A stretch of 64,000 bases of DNA from Acidobacteriota bacterium (GCA_003223935.1 QHXQ01000020.1:1-64000); one strand, 5' to 3'; positions 1 to 9,602 are shown, counted from the stretch's first letter. Notes: a model not told the origin generated them from the letters alone. Numbers and translations: made by a program.

Positions 1-1
1 C

Positions 2-1414
2 GTCGCGCACGGCGACGGCATCGGCCCCGAAATCATGGACGCAACGCTCGCCATCCTCAAAGCTGCGGGCGCGCGCATAGAGATTGAAACGATTGAGATC
101 GGCGAGAAAGTTTTCCTGCGCGGCATTGACACAGGCATCGAGCCGAGCGCGTGGGACTCTCTGCGCCGCACCAAAGTTTTCCTGAAAGCGCCAATCACCA
201 CGCCGCAGGGCGGCGGCTTCAAGAGCTTGAACGTAACCGTGCGCAAGACGCTCGGCCTCTACGCGAACGTGCGCCCGTGCGTCGCTTATCATCCGTTCGT
301 GGCGACGAAGCATCCGGCGATGGACGTGGTCATCGTCCGTGAGAATGAAGAGGACACATACGCAGGCATCGAGCATCAACAGACCGCGCAGGTCGTGCAA
401 TGTCTGAAACTGATCTCGCGCCCCGGTTCGGAGAAGATCGTGCGCTACGCTTTCGAGTATGCGCGCCGGAACAATCGCAAGAAGGTCACGTGCTTCACGA
501 AAGACAACATTATGAAGCTGACCGACGGCTTGTTCCATAAAGTCTTTGACGAGATCGGCGCGGAGTACGCAGACATCGAGCAGGAACATTGGATCGTTGA
601 CATCGGCGCGGCCAAATTGGCCGACACGCCCGAAGCGTTCGACGTGATCGTCATGCCGAACCTCTACGGTGACATACTCTCGGATGTGGCCGCGCAGATC
701 GCTGGCTCGGTCGGTCTCGCTGGTTCAGCCAACATCGGCACAATCGCCGCGATGTTTGAAGCGATTCACGGCTCTGCGCCGCGTCGTGCGGGCCAGAACT
801 TGGCGAATCCGTCGGGCTTGCTGCTCGGCGCGGTGATGATGCTCGTCCACATTGATCAAGCGGACATCGCCGAGCGTGTGCACAACGCTTGGCTACGCAC
901 GATTGAAGACGGCGTGCATACTTATGACATCTACGACGAGTCGGTCAGCAAACAGAAGGTCGGCACGCGCGAGTTCGCCGAAGCTGTCGTCGCGCGCCTT
1001 GGGCAGACACCGCAACTGCTCAAAGCCGTCAAGTACAACGCGGGCGGCGGTGCGAGCGTGAGCACGCAAGGCACGGGCGCGCAAGCGCCGCAGAAAGAGA
1101 CCGTGGGCGTTGATGTCTTCTTAGATTGGACGCAAGGCACACCCGACGAACTGGCCGCCAAGATGCAACAACTGGCCGGCGATCTTAAACTGACCGTGAT
1201 TCACAATCGCGGCATCAAGGTCTGGCCCGAGGGCCTGCCCGAAACTTTTTGTTCCGATCACTGGCGCTGTCGCTTCACCGCACAAGATGGAGGCAATCGC
1301 GTCGAGCACGCGCAGATCGCCGCACTCTTGCAACGCATGGCGGACGCTGCGCTTGATTTCATCAAGACCGAGAACTTGTGCAGCTTCGACGGCAAGCCCG
1401 CCTTCTCCGTCTAA
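2..1414 (+). CDS. icd: Isocitrate dehydrogenase (NADP, Thermus/Rickettsia type), 5' truncated by window edge
   Basis: Oxidatively decarboxylates isocitrate to 2-oxoglutarate in the TCA cycle (cytoplasm). The reading frame is open from base 2 and begins with the family's N-terminal GDGIGPE motif, so only a few N-terminal residues lie outside the window; the ATG at 35 is internal. Substrate-binding RENEEDTYAG and metal-binding NLYGDILSD motifs are present, followed by an HGSAP loop typical of the cofactor pocket. A C-terminal extension of about 120 residues (with NRGIKVWP) is the hallmark of the larger Thermus/Rickettsia-type enzymes and separates it from isopropylmalate dehydrogenase, which ends near residue 350. 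NADP preference is inferred from the family only. Confidence 0.93.
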   Translation, partial: VAHGDGIGPEIMDATLAILKAAGARIEIETIEIGEKVFLRGIDTGIEPSAWDSLRRTKVFLKAPITTPQGGGFKSLNVTVRKTLGLYANVRPCVAYHPFVATKHPAMDVVIVRENEEDTYAGIEHQQTAQVVQCLKLISRPGSEKIVRYAFEYARRNNRKKVTCFTKDNIMKLTDGLFHKVFDEIGAEYADIEQEHWIVDIGAAKLADTPEAFDVIVMPNLYGDILSDVAAQIAGSVGLAGSANIGTIAAMFEAIHGSAPRRAGQNLANPSGLLLGAVMMLVHIDQADIAERVHNAWLRTIEDGVHTYDIYDESVSKQKVGTREFAEAVVARLGQTPQLLKAVKYNAGGGASVSTQGTGAQAPQKETVGVDVFLDWTQGTPDELAAKMQQLAGDLKLTVIHNRGIKVWPEGLPETFCSDHWRCRFTAQDGGNRVEHAQIAALLQRMADAALDFIKTENLCSFDGKPAFSV

Positions 1415-1477
1415 GACTTTTCGCTGAGGTCAAACGCACGACTTGAAAAGTTGTCAATCACAGAGCGTGAACAGATT

Positions 1478-2002
1478 ATGTCAGAGCAAACAATCAACCG
1501 ACCCGAACAGACTGAGTACAACCCTTACTACGAGAAATATGTTTCGCTCGTCCCGACGGGCGACATAGTCGAAACGCTGAGCCGACAGATCGAGGAGACG
1601 CTCGCGTTGTTGCGCAGCATTGACGAAGCGCGCGCCGTCTATCGTTATGAGCCGGACAAGTGGAGCATCAAGCAGGTCGTCGGGCACGTCTGCGACACCG
1701 AGCGCATCTTCGCCTATCGCGCCTTGCGCTTCGCGCGTGGCGACCAAACGCCGCTCCCCGGTTATGATCAAGACGAGTATGCGCTGAGCGCCAACTTCGA
1801 CGCGCGCACGCTCGCCGATCTTGCCGCCGAGTTCGAGCACGTCCGCGCCGCGACCATCGTGCTCTTCCGTTCGTTCGACGCCGACGCCATGCAACGGCGC
1901 GGCAAGGCCAACGACAACGAGGTCAGCGTCCGCGCGCTCGCCCATATCATCGCCGGCCATGAACTGCATCATGTTCAAGTGCTGCGCACGAGATACCTGT
2001 GA
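1478..2002 (+). CDS. DinB-family metal-binding four-helix protein
   Basis: A 174-residue member of the DinB/YfiT superfamily of small four-helix proteins, often thiol transferases or damage-inducible proteins of unknown substrate. The expected metal-binding histidines are visible: one in GHVCDTER and a pair in the C-terminal [12 protein letters not shown] at 1451 would add nine residues but has no ribosome site; ATG 1478 is preferred. Its stop overlaps the GTG start of purE by four bases (GTGA), so the two are likely translationally coupled. No function in purine synthesis is known for this family, so the coupling may be only positional. Confidence 0.75.
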   Translation: MSEQTINRPEQTEYNPYYEKYVSLVPTGDIVETLSRQIEETLALLRSIDEARAVYRYEPDKWSIKQVVGHVCDTERIFAYRALRFARGDQTPLPGYDQDEYALSANFDARTLADLAAEFEHVRAATIVLFRSFDADAMQRRGKANDNEVSVRALAHIIAGHELHHVQVLRTRYL

Positions 2003-2523
2003 GCGATGCACAAATGAGAGAGCATGATGGCACGAGCGATGCGCCGCTCGTCGCCGTCATCATGGGCAGCAAGTCCGATTGGGAGACGATGCGGCCCGCG
2101 CATGAGTTGCTCGCGCAGTTCGGCGTGGCGCATGAGTGTCGCGTCGTATCGGCGCACCGGACGCCTGCGTTGATGGCTGAGTTTGCGAGTCAGGCGGAAA
2201 CGCGCGGGCTGAAAGTTATCATTGCGGGCGCGGGCGGCGCGGCGCACTTGCCGGGCATGGTCGCAGCGCAGACCACAGTGCCGGTGCTCGGCGTGCCCGT
2301 CGAGAGTCGTGCATTGAAGGGTTTGGATTCGCTCCTCTCCATTGTGCAGATGCCGGGTGGTGTGCCGGTCGGCACGCTGGCGATTGGTCAGGCAGGCGCG
2401 AAGAACGCGGCGCTTCTTGCGTTGGCGATCTTAGCGAACGACGATCCTAGTTTGCGTGCGCGGCTGCGCGAGTTTCGCCGCGAACAGGAACGACAGGTGC
2501 GCGAGGCAACGTTAGAGACTTAA
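1999..2523 (+). CDS. purE: N5-carboxyaminoimidazole ribonucleotide mutase PurE
   Basis: Interconverts N5-CAIR and CAIR in de novo purine synthesis (class I PurE, working with PurK). The [10 protein letters not shown] motif, the SAHRTP motif with its catalytic histidine and the glycine-rich [12 protein letters not shown] segment all match class I enzymes; the length (174 aa) is normal. The start is GTG 1999, overlapping the upstream stop; ATG 2014 is an alternative that removes five residues. purK follows after five bases, making a compact purEK unit. Confidence 0.95.
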   Translation: MSDAQMREHDGTSDAPLVAVIMGSKSDWETMRPAHELLAQFGVAHECRVVSAHRTPALMAEFASQAETRGLKVIIAGAGGAAHLPGMVAAQTTVPVLGVPVESRALKGLDSLLSIVQMPGGVPVGTLAIGQAGAKNAALLALAILANDDPSLRARLREFRREQERQVREATLET

Positions 2524-2528
2524 GAGAC

Positions 2529-3671
2529 GTGACACGGGCCATCCTTCCCGGCGCAAAGCTTGGCGTGCTCGGCAGCGGCCAACTCGGTCGCATGTTTGCC
2601 ATGGCCGCGCGCCGCATGGGTTATCTCGTCCACACCTTCTCGCCCGACACGGACACGCCCACAGGCCAAGTCGCCGACATCGAAGTGACAGCTTCATACG
2701 ACGACCTCGAAGCGGTGCGCGCCTTCGCGCAAGGCGTCGAGGTCGTGACCTTCGAGTTTGAGAACATCCCTGCGACCACCGTTGACGCGGTCACAGAGTT
2801 TGCGCCCGTGCGACCTTCTGGCACGGCGCTGCACACAGCGCAGCATCGCATCCGCGAAAAAACTTTTCTCGCGCGCTCAGGTTTTCCCGTCACGCCCTTT
2901 CGTCATATTCACACCGGCGCAGAGTTGCGCGCGGGGCTAGCCGCGCTTGGTCTGCCTTGCGTGCTCAAGACCGCCGGCTTCGGCTACGACGGCAAAGGCC
3001 AACGATTGATCAAGTCTGCGATAGAGACGGACGAAGCGTTCGCCTCACTCGCCGGCCGCGAGGCGATCCTCGAAGCGTTCGTTGACTTCGAGCGCGAAGT
3101 GTCGGTCGTCTGCGCGCGCGGCGCAGACGGCGCGACCGCGCACTACGGCGTGATCGAGAACCAACACGAGCGCCACATTCTCGACTGCTCAATTGCGCCC
3201 GCCCGCGTCTCGCCCGCCCTCGCGCAGCAAGCCACAGAGATCGCCGCGAGCATACTCGAACAACTCGACGTGGTCGGCGTCCTCTGCGTCGAGTTCTTCT
3301 TAACCCAAGATGAGAAACTGTTCGTCAACGAGATTGCGCCGCGCCCGCACAACTCTGGCCACTTCACGATTGATGCCTGCGTGACGAGTCAGTTCGAGCA
3401 GCAGGTGCGCGCCGTCTGCGGGCTGCCGCTCGGCGCGACCGAACAACTTCGTCCGGCCGCGATGGCCAATCTGCTCGGCGACCTCTGGCAACAAGGCGCA
3501 CCCGACTGGCTGCGGGCCTGCGCCGCGCCCAACGTCAAACTCCACCTCTACGGCAAACACGAGGCGCGCCCGGGGCGCAAGATGGGCCATCTCACCGCGC
3601 TTGCCGACACAACCGCCGAAGCTCTGCGCATCGTGCGCGCCGCCCGCGCTGTTCTGACAAGTAGAGCTTAA
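2529..3671 (+). CDS. purK: N5-carboxyaminoimidazole ribonucleotide synthase PurK
   Basis: ATP-grasp enzyme that carboxylates aminoimidazole ribonucleotide with bicarbonate and ATP to give the substrate of PurE. The N-terminal nucleotide fold carries LGSGQLGRMF; the ATP-grasp core includes KTAGFGYDGKGQ and the metal-binding segments EFFLTQDEKLFVNEIAPRPH and NSGHFTIDAC. At 380 aa it has the usual length. The start is GTG 2529, five bases after purE stops. No paralogue or terminator is visible before the gntR gene about 75 bases downstream. Confidence 0.95.
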   Translation: MTRAILPGAKLGVLGSGQLGRMFAMAARRMGYLVHTFSPDTDTPTGQVADIEVTASYDDLEAVRAFAQGVEVVTFEFENIPATTVDAVTEFAPVRPSGTALHTAQHRIREKTFLARSGFPVTPFRHIHTGAELRAGLAALGLPCVLKTAGFGYDGKGQRLIKSAIETDEAFASLAGREAILEAFVDFEREVSVVCARGADGATAHYGVIENQHERHILDCSIAPARVSPALAQQATEIAASILEQLDVVGVLCVEFFLTQDEKLFVNEIAPRPHNSGHFTIDACVTSQFEQQVRAVCGLPLGATEQLRPAAMANLLGDLWQQGAPDWLRACAAPNVKLHLYGKHEARPGRKMGHLTALADTTAEALRIVRAARAVLTSRA

Positions 3672-3724
3672 CCGTGCCGACCTCCCACACCTAGAAAATT
3701 TTCTTTTCGACTTGCGAACCTTCG

Positions 3725-3746
3725 TTGTACTATTGTCGTAGTACAA
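3725..3746. promoter_or_regulatory. Palindromic operator for the adjacent GntR/YtrA repressor
   Basis: TTGTACTA and TAGTACAA form a perfect 8-bp inverted repeat around a 6-base centre, ending one base before the regulator's first ATG (3748). GT...AC palindromes of this spacing are typical of the YtrA branch of GntR repressors. Its position over the ribosome-binding/start region strongly suggests autorepression of the gntR-slipin-methyltransferase operon. Confidence 0.7.
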
Positions 3747-3747
3747 T

Positions 3748-4152
3748 ATGGCAATGACGAATGCGTTCGACATTGATGCCCGCGACCCGACGCCGCTCTA
3801 TGCGCAGTTGGAGCGCGCGATCCGTTTCGCCATTGCGACGGGGCGCTTGGGCATAGGCGATCAACTTCCGACCGTGCGCCAGTTGGCTGTGAACCTGCGC
3901 ATCAACGCGAACACGGTGGCGAAGGTCTATGCCGAGTTGGAGCGCGCCGGTGTCGTCGAGACGCGGCGCGGCGTCGGGACGTTCGTGCGCGAGCCGGACA
4001 GTAAGACGCTTACGAGCCGTCGGCGCACGGCCGCGCAGGAGCAGCGCCTGCGCGTGCTCAGCGAACGCTTTTTGGCCGAGGCCAACATGCTCGGCTTTTC
4101 TCCTGCGGAGGTCGTGGAACACTTGCGCAGGCGTGTCCGTGAAGGAGAGTGA
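3748..4152 (+). CDS. GntR-family transcriptional repressor, YtrA type
   Basis: A short (134 aa) GntR protein: an N-terminal winged helix-turn-helix (about residues 10-80, with QLPTVRQLAVNLRINANTV as recognition region) followed only by a small helical tail, as in YtrA-type repressors that lack a large effector domain. ATG 3748 and ATG 3754 are both possible; no Shine-Dalgarno precedes them because the operator palindrome fills that space, so translation may be leaderless. The slipin gene begins seven bases after its stop, behind a good GAAGGAGAG site inside this gene's end. Confidence 0.88.
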   Translation: MAMTNAFDIDARDPTPLYAQLERAIRFAIATGRLGIGDQLPTVRQLAVNLRINANTVAKVYAELERAGVVETRRGVGTFVREPDSKTLTSRRRTAAQEQRLRVLSERFLAEANMLGFSPAEVVEHLRRRVREGE

Positions 4153-4159
4153 AAGTCTT

Positions 4160-5095
4160 ATGACTAACGAAACAGGTTTGACTATGCGCCGACGCAATCT
4201 GCCCGCTAATGTGCCGCGCGTGAACGTCGTCTCGGTGGTTGTGCTGCTTGCGTTTGTCGCGGCGGGCGTCGGCGTAACGTTACTCTTCGCTAATCCGCTC
4301 GGCGCGATTGCCGGCATCCTGCTCGGTCTTTTGTTTTCACGTTCGCCGAAGGTGGCGAAGCAATGGGAGAAAGCAGTCGTGTTGCGGCTTGGTCGCTACG
4401 TGGGCTTGCGCGGGCCCGGACTGTTCTGGATCGTGCCGCTCATTGATTCCATCTCGGCGTGGGTAGATCAACGCATCATCACGACGAGCTTTGCGGCCGA
4501 ACAGACGCTGACATCAGACACCGTGCCGGTCAACGTTGATGCGGTGCTCTTCTGGATGGTCTATGACCCGGAGAAGGCCGCGCTCGAAGTGCAGGACTAT
4601 CCGCAGGCCGTCAGTTGGGCCGCGCAGACCGCCTTGCGCGACATCATCGGGCGCACGTCTCTGTCGGAGCTACTGCGCGGGCGCGAACGGATCGAGGGCG
4701 AGTTGCAGCAGTTGATTGACGAACGCTCGAACCCTTGGGGCGTGACCGTGCAATCGGTCGAGATGCGCGACGTGATCATTCCCGATTCTTTGCAGGACGC
4801 GATGTCGCGCGAGGCGCAAGCGTCGCGCGAGAAGCAGGCACGCATCATCTTGGGCGAGGCTGAAGTTGAGATCGCGCACATGTTCGAGCAAGCGGCGAAG
4901 TCGTACAAAGACAATCCGACGGCGCTCCACTTGCGCGCGATGAACATGCTCTACGAGGGCTTGAAGGAGAAAGGCGCGCTGATGCTCGTGCCTTCGACGG
5001 CCGTCGAATCAATGGGCATGGGCGGCTTGCTCGGCGCGGCTGCGCTCCGGCAACAGAAACTGGCCGGCAATGAAGCGGACGAGGGAGAGGCTTAA
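4160..5095 (+). CDS. SPFH/Band 7 slipin (stomatin-like membrane scaffold)
   Basis: A 311-residue SPFH-domain protein. An N-terminal hydrophobic hairpin (about residues 22-62) anchors it; then come KAVVLRLGRYVGLRGPGLF and WVDQRIITTSFAAEQTLTSDTVPVNVDAV, diagnostic of slipins/stomatins, and a C-terminal helix rich in REAQASREKQARI that drives oligomerisation. Slipins organise membrane microdomains and often pair with NfeD proteases, but none is present here. The open frame extends upstream to 3929; ATG 4160 is chosen because GAAGGAGAG lies 10 bases before it and the upstream part overlaps gntR. Confidence 0.9.
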   Translation: MTNETGLTMRRRNLPANVPRVNVVSVVVLLAFVAAGVGVTLLFANPLGAIAGILLGLLFSRSPKVAKQWEKAVVLRLGRYVGLRGPGLFWIVPLIDSISAWVDQRIITTSFAAEQTLTSDTVPVNVDAVLFWMVYDPEKAALEVQDYPQAVSWAAQTALRDIIGRTSLSELLRGRERIEGELQQLIDERSNPWGVTVQSVEMRDVIIPDSLQDAMSREAQASREKQARIILGEAEVEIAHMFEQAAKSYKDNPTALHLRAMNMLYEGLKEKGALMLVPSTAVESMGMGGLLGAAALRQQKLAGNEADEGEA

Positions 5096-5174
5096 CTAAA
5101 GCCTCCCTGCTTGTTACATGAAGACCTCGCACGGGCCTAAACGTGGGCATCTGATCAAACGAGGAGGTGCGACC

Positions 5175-5642
5175 ATGACGTTGCTCAAGACTTTGATTTT
5201 CACGCTCGTTGTCCCTGCCACCGTTACCATCTATCTGCCATACACGTTGTTGCCCGCGCGCCAGATGCCGCCGGCCGGTTCGGTTCGTTATCTCGGCTTG
5301 CTCCCCGTCCTGCTCGGCGTTTTGATCTACTGTTGGTGCGCTTGGGATTTTGCGATCACGGGACGGGGCACGCCCGCGCCGATTGATCCGCCGAAGGAGT
5401 TGGTCGCGCGCGGACTCTACCGTTATGTGCGCAATCCGATGTACGTCGGCGTGATGTCGATCCTGATCGGTGAAGTGTTGTTCTTCGCTTCGCGCACGCT
5501 TCTTTGGTATGCGCTCGCGGTCTTCGTCGGCTTCAACCTTTTCGTCATGCTCTACGAAGAACCGACCTTGCGCCACAAGTTCGGTGCAGCTTATGAAAAC
5601 TATTGTGCCGCCGTCCCGCGCTGGCTGCCACGCATACGCTAA
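5175..5642 (+). CDS. Isoprenylcysteine carboxyl methyltransferase-like (ICMT/PEMT) membrane protein
   Basis: A 155-residue integral membrane protein with about four hydrophobic segments and the SAM-binding signature of the ICMT/phospholipid methyltransferase superfamily: GLYRYVRNPMYVGV followed by a hydrophobic helix and a terminal YCAAVPRWLPR. The substrate in bacteria is unknown; lipid or small-molecule O/N-methylation is possible. GAGGAGG lies about eight bases before ATG 5175; the in-frame ATG at 5118 lacks such a site. Third gene of the gntR-slipin unit, 79 bases after the slipin, so shared regulation is likely but not certain. Confidence 0.8.
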   Translation: MTLLKTLIFTLVVPATVTIYLPYTLLPARQMPPAGSVRYLGLLPVLLGVLIYCWCAWDFAITGRGTPAPIDPPKELVARGLYRYVRNPMYVGVMSILIGEVLFFASRTLLWYALAVFVGFNLFVMLYEEPTLRHKFGAAYENYCAAVPRWLPRIR

Positions 5643-5677
5643 CGCGCATCTGCGCTCCCGCGTGTTAAGCGCACACG

Positions 5678-6829
5678 CTAATCAATCCGCTTGCCCGGCC
5701 GCTGGCCTCCGAGTTTCTGCGCGCCGGGCGGCGGGGCCGTTATGGCCTCGACGTTGACGAGGAAACGGAAATTTCCACCCTGCTGCACACCTAAGACAAA
5801 CTGCACGGTCACATTTGCATTCGCGCCCAACGGCGCGGGCAAGGCGACGACCATCGTCGAGTTCAACCCGCCGCCGCTTGTCTGTGCCGGCGGCTGTTCA
5901 ATGGTCGTGCCCTTAACTGAGATTGTGCCGCCGCCCGTGACCGGCACAGAGACGTTCACCGAATCGAGCGCGCGCAGGTCGGCTTGCGGCCCGCCCGGAC
6001 TATTCAAAGTGGTGATGTCCACGATGCGGAAGCGCAGGCGCGTCACGGTCTGCCCTGTTTTGTTCGTAAACTTCCGGCGGATGGTCAGCGTGCCTAAGGC
6101 ACCGTTGCTGACGGGCGTCGTGTCGCGCTCGCGGTTGGGCGACGCGGTGGATGGCTGTTGCGGATCGATCAGAGAAGCTTTCACAGTCGCGTTGCTCTGC
6201 GTGGGGCTGTTTGAGTTCTCTGGGCCGGGCGCGCCGAGGATGGTGTTGATCGTCCGGCTGCCTGCTGTGAGTGAGCCGTTGGGCGAGACGAGCACGAAGT
6301 CGTTGACGTTGTTATTGGTGTCCTGCGGCGTGCCGCTCTCCAGCCGGCGCACCCAACTGTACTGCGCGTTGGTGAAGTAGTCGCCATAATATTGAATGCC
6401 TGTGCCTTCGACGAACAGCGGCAGGCGATTAATGGCGTTGACGAAGTCGCTGCCGACGGCGTCGAGCCTGTTGGCCATTGACCAGTTGTTTTGATTCGTC
6501 GTGGTGAATAGAGCGATGCCGTCGAAGTAATCGTCGCCGGGGCCTTCGATGGAGAACGAGAAGGGGTCGCTCAAGTCGCCCACGCCCTTGTCCGTGCCGC
6601 CGTAGTCCTTCAGGCCGTAGCCCTGATAGACGTTGTTCGTGCCCTTGTAGGTGTTCGTCCACAGGAGGTGACCGCGCGCGGGGATGATTGTGCCGTTCGG
6701 AATGACGAAGTACGTCTGGACGCGATCATCCGTCGAGGGCGGGTCGTCGCCGCAGATGGCGCAGGTGTAAGCGAGGCCGACAGACCAGCCGGCCGAGCCG
6801 TCCGTCGCGCCGACCGTGATGGCACAACC
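5678..6829 (-). pseudogene. Lamin-tail-domain (LTD) exported protein, N-terminus missing
   Basis: The frame from about 6829 down to the stop at 5678 encodes the later part of a lamin-tail domain (AITVGATDGSAGW, then FVIPNGTIIPARGH and LANRLDAVGS-like elements) plus the C-terminal beta domain that follows LTD in many acidobacterial exported proteins (LGTLTIRRKFTN, RFRIVDITT). No signal peptide or LTD start is present: homology begins exactly where the amylase frame stops being recognisable, in a different phase. GTG 6583 could start a 301-aa product but lies mid-domain. Either a decayed gene or an assembly joint. Confidence 0.65.
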
Positions 6830-7843
6830 GAGAACGGGACATAGACGGCGTAGCTGCGTGGCGGCGCGCAGACCTGTACGCGCCCGTCAGTGGCGATCTC
6901 TGCGTCCGGCATCCGCCCCGTCAGATCGCGTAGCCACCGCTCGCCGTACCAATTTGTGTAGCCAGAACCGGCCGGTGCGTTGTCCACCCAGAGACACTTA
7001 GTGTCGGTCTCGTGGTTATTAAGTACGAGCATCCCACCTTTCTTCTGATACTCCGACGAATTATCGCGCCGTCGCGCGACATAGACGTTGGCGGTGTTCT
7101 CGATGGGGTACGGATTACCCGTCTCGCTGTTAACGACCATGTCGCCGTCGAGGAAGGTGCGGCGATAGTTGATCAGGTTCGTGATGTCGTTGCGCAGAGA
7201 CGCAGGCGCGGTCGTCGTAAAACCGCCATCGCCTTGTTGTGTGACGCCGTAGAAGTGTGGATAAAAAACTGTCGGGCGGCCTTCGGCGAAGAGGATGTAG
7301 GCGTAAGCCATCTGCCAATCTTTGAAGATCCACTGGTTGTGATCCTTGCCCGTGTCGTGATTCTCGACGAAGGTGTTCACGTCAAGACCCGACAGGTTGT
7401 TGCCCGTGTTGTCGCGTACCAGCCCCGCGTGATTGAGCGTGCGCATGTCGAAGCTTGAGGATGTGCCGTTCGCCATCGCGTTGAGTGTGTACTTCAACGG
7501 GAAATCGAACACGTCCGCATCTGCGCCGCGCGTAGCGAGGGCCTGTACCCAAGCCTTGAGCCGCGCCTTGTTGCTACTGAAATACTCGCCGACGACGTAA
7601 CGCTGCACGTTGCCGTTCTTGCGCGGCATGTAGATGATCCAATCCGTGATGAAATCCTCTTGATAACCGCGCACGAAATCCAACCGGTAGCCGTCGAAGC
7701 CGACGGTATTCACCAGCCACTGCCCCCAATACTTCAGCCGCGCATTGACGCCGCCTTGCGCGAGCGGGCGCACGCATGGCACAAAGCAACACGCAGGCGA
7801 GAAGACTGAACGAAACTACGCGGCGCAATTTTCGGTTGGGCAT
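6829..7843 (-). pseudogene. Alpha-amylase (GH13) remnant with internal deletion and frame breaks
   Basis: ATG 7843, behind AAAGGAAG, starts a clear signal peptide (MPNRKLRRVVSFSLLACVLL), but by about 7780 the amylase continues in another frame. The catalytic half is intact in sequence: GFDGYRLDFV with the nucleophile Asp, VVGEYF with the acid/base Glu and VNTFVENHDTGK with the third Asp, ending at APPRSYAVYVPFS. About 130 residues of the N-terminal barrel (including the usual DxVxNH region) are absent. A GTG at 7782 could still give an open frame, but it would lack a secretion signal and half of the barrel. Best read as a pseudogene or misassembly. Confidence 0.7.
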
Positions 7844-7929
7844 CTTATGATTAAACTTCCTTTGGCAAATCCTAGGCAGGCAATGCAGACATGCGGCGAA
7901 CCTTGCTGCTAAGGTTGAGCATGATAACA

Positions 7930-8012
7930 CAGTGGACAGTGGTCGGTGGTCAGTGGGCAGTTAAAGAAAAAGTCTTTACTGATCACTGACCACCGACCAC
8001 TGTCCACTATTC
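7930..8012. repeat. Heptamer-phased intergenic inverted repeat, GTGGTCA family (copy 1)
   Basis: The left arm is a run of degenerate heptamers (CAGTGGA, CAGTGGT, CGGTGGT, CAGTGGG) and the right arm their reverse complement (ACTGATC, ACTGACC, ACCGACC, ACTGTCC, ACTATTC). About 25 bases pair perfectly around a 17-base spacer. It lies between the amylase remnant and the end of the channel gene and could act as a terminator-like hairpin. Its right arm is nearly identical to the 39-nt unit at 31727-31804. Confidence 0.85.
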
Positions 8013-8036
8013 TTCGCGGTTTCTGCCTGTCGCGCT

Positions 8037-9602
8037 TCAGCCGCCGTTTCTTTTTCCGTACCTATCGAGCGTGAAAAAGTGCCGGATGCGGCCGAGGAAA
8101 TCTGTGCGCAGATGGCTTATGCGTTGGCGCTTGGCCTCTTCGTTGAGTCCTTCGAGCACAGCGTCGAGTTCGACGCGGCGACGCGCGAGGATGTGCGCGA
8201 GGTCTTGCGCAACTTCGGGGCGGCGTTGCAAGACTTCGTTGAAGTGCTGCTTGTCGAGCCGGTAACAGTCAACGTCTGTGAGCGCGATGATCGTGGCCGT
8301 GCGCGGCTCGCCCGTAAGCAGGCCCATCTCGCCGAAGAAGTCGCCCTCGCGCAGCGTGGCGACATGTTCACTCAAGTCGCTGCCGTCGGCTCGGACGCGC
8401 ACTTCGGCCTCGCCGCGCCGCAGGATGTAGAGCCAATGTGCGACCGCGCCTTGCCGAGTCACCACTTCGCCGCGAATAAACGGCGCGACGTTTAGGTTCG
8501 TGGCCAACTCTGTCCGCTCGTCGTCGGTCAACGCGCTGAAGAGTTCGCAGCTTCGCAATGCCTCGTCGCGCCGCATCAGTTCTTCACTGCGTTTGCGCTC
8601 GCGCCGCTTTGGATCGTCCGCTTCGACGAAGAGCATCTGCGCCGGGATCGAGAGCGGGATGCCGGCGCGTTTCAAGGCGAAATAGACGCGATGGCGCACG
8701 ACCGAATCGGTCGGATCGGTGAGCGCCAGATCGGTCAACCAGTAACGCGCGGCGTAGTAGCCATAGCTGTCTTTGAAGTCCACCATCAGACAATGCGGCG
8801 CAGGCGCGCGCGCGACGTGCTCAATCGGATCGGCGCGCAGGGCCGCCTCGACCGCCGCGATCACTTCGCTCGGCGCATAACGAAAGTCCACGTTGAAATA
8901 GACCCAGCGCCGTTGCTGGCGCGGCGCAGCAGTGCGATGACCAAGGAGCATCACTTGACTGCGCATCAAGACGCTGTTCGGGATGACAATCGTGTCCCAG
9001 TTGCGCGTCTCAATCGAAGTCTGCCGCCAACTGATCTCGGAGACGCGCCCTTCGTCTGCGCCGATCCTGATCCAATCGCCCACGCTCACGCTGCGCTCCA
9101 TCTGAAGCGCCAACCCGCCCATGACGTTGCCGAGCGTGTCTTGTAGAGAGAAAGCGATGGCGGCCGTGATCACGGTTGAAGTAACGAGGATGCCGTTTAA
9201 GTTGACGCCGCTTTGCGTGAGTAAGGAGAGACCGAAGACGATGTAGCTGATGGCGAGCAGCAGATCGATGACGATCTTTGGCGGATGAATACGCACGAGC
9301 GGCAACAGTACGTTGAACAGCAGCACGCGGGCCACATTGATGATCGCCACCCACTTGATGAATTGCGCCGTCCATCTGAGCCAAGGGTAGCTGATGGACT
9401 GTTCTATGCCGCCTTGCTGCATCAGCGCCATGATGGCGAAGCCGATGAGGGCGAGCGCGTACAAGACCGCAGCCGTGCGCAGGCGCGGCCGCTCAGCCGC
9501 CACGTAAAAGTAGAGCACGAGCGCGGCGAGGTAGAAGCCAAGCGTCAACCAGAGCAACGGGATGACACCCGCAACCATTTGCAGGTTGTGCCAGAAGTTC
9601 AT
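8037..9602 (-). CDS. MscS-family mechanosensitive channel fused to a cyclic-nucleotide-binding domain
   Basis: A 521-residue inner-membrane protein. About five hydrophobic helices fill residues 8-165, the last being the pore helix region with SLQDTLGNVMGGLAL; the MscS beta domain (SVGDWIRIGADEGRVSEISWRQTSIET) follows to about residue 310, and a CRP-like cNMP domain (about 350-480) carries the phosphate-binding cassette DFFGEMGLLTGEPRTATI. Such fusions are known as ligand-modulated mechanosensitive channels (bCNG type). ATG 9602 is chosen since the 33 upstream residues are not membrane-like and the helix series starts right after it. Downstream of the sigma/DUF4097 cluster but separated by a strong terminator. 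Confidence 0.9.
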   Translation of the reverse strand: MNFWHNLQMVAGVIPLLWLTLGFYLAALVLYFYVAAERPRLRTAAVLYALALIGFAIMALMQQGGIEQSISYPWLRWTAQFIKWVAIINVARVLLFNVLLPLVRIHPPKIVIDLLLAISYIVFGLSLLTQSGVNLNGILVTSTVITAAIAFSLQDTLGNVMGGLALQMERSVSVGDWIRIGADEGRVSEISWRQTSIETRNWDTIVIPNSVLMRSQVMLLGHRTAAPRQQRRWVYFNVDFRYAPSEVIAAVEAALRADPIEHVARAPAPHCLMVDFKDSYGYYAARYWLTDLALTDPTDSVVRHRVYFALKRAGIPLSIPAQMLFVEADDPKRRERKRSEELMRRDEALRSCELFSALTDDERTELATNLNVAPFIRGEVVTRQGAVAHWLYILRRGEAEVRVRADGSDLSEHVATLREGDFFGEMGLLTGEPRTATIIALTDVDCYRLDKQHFNEVLQRRPEVAQDLAHILARRRVELDAVLEGLNEEAKRQRISHLRTDFLGRIRHFFTLDRYGKRNGG

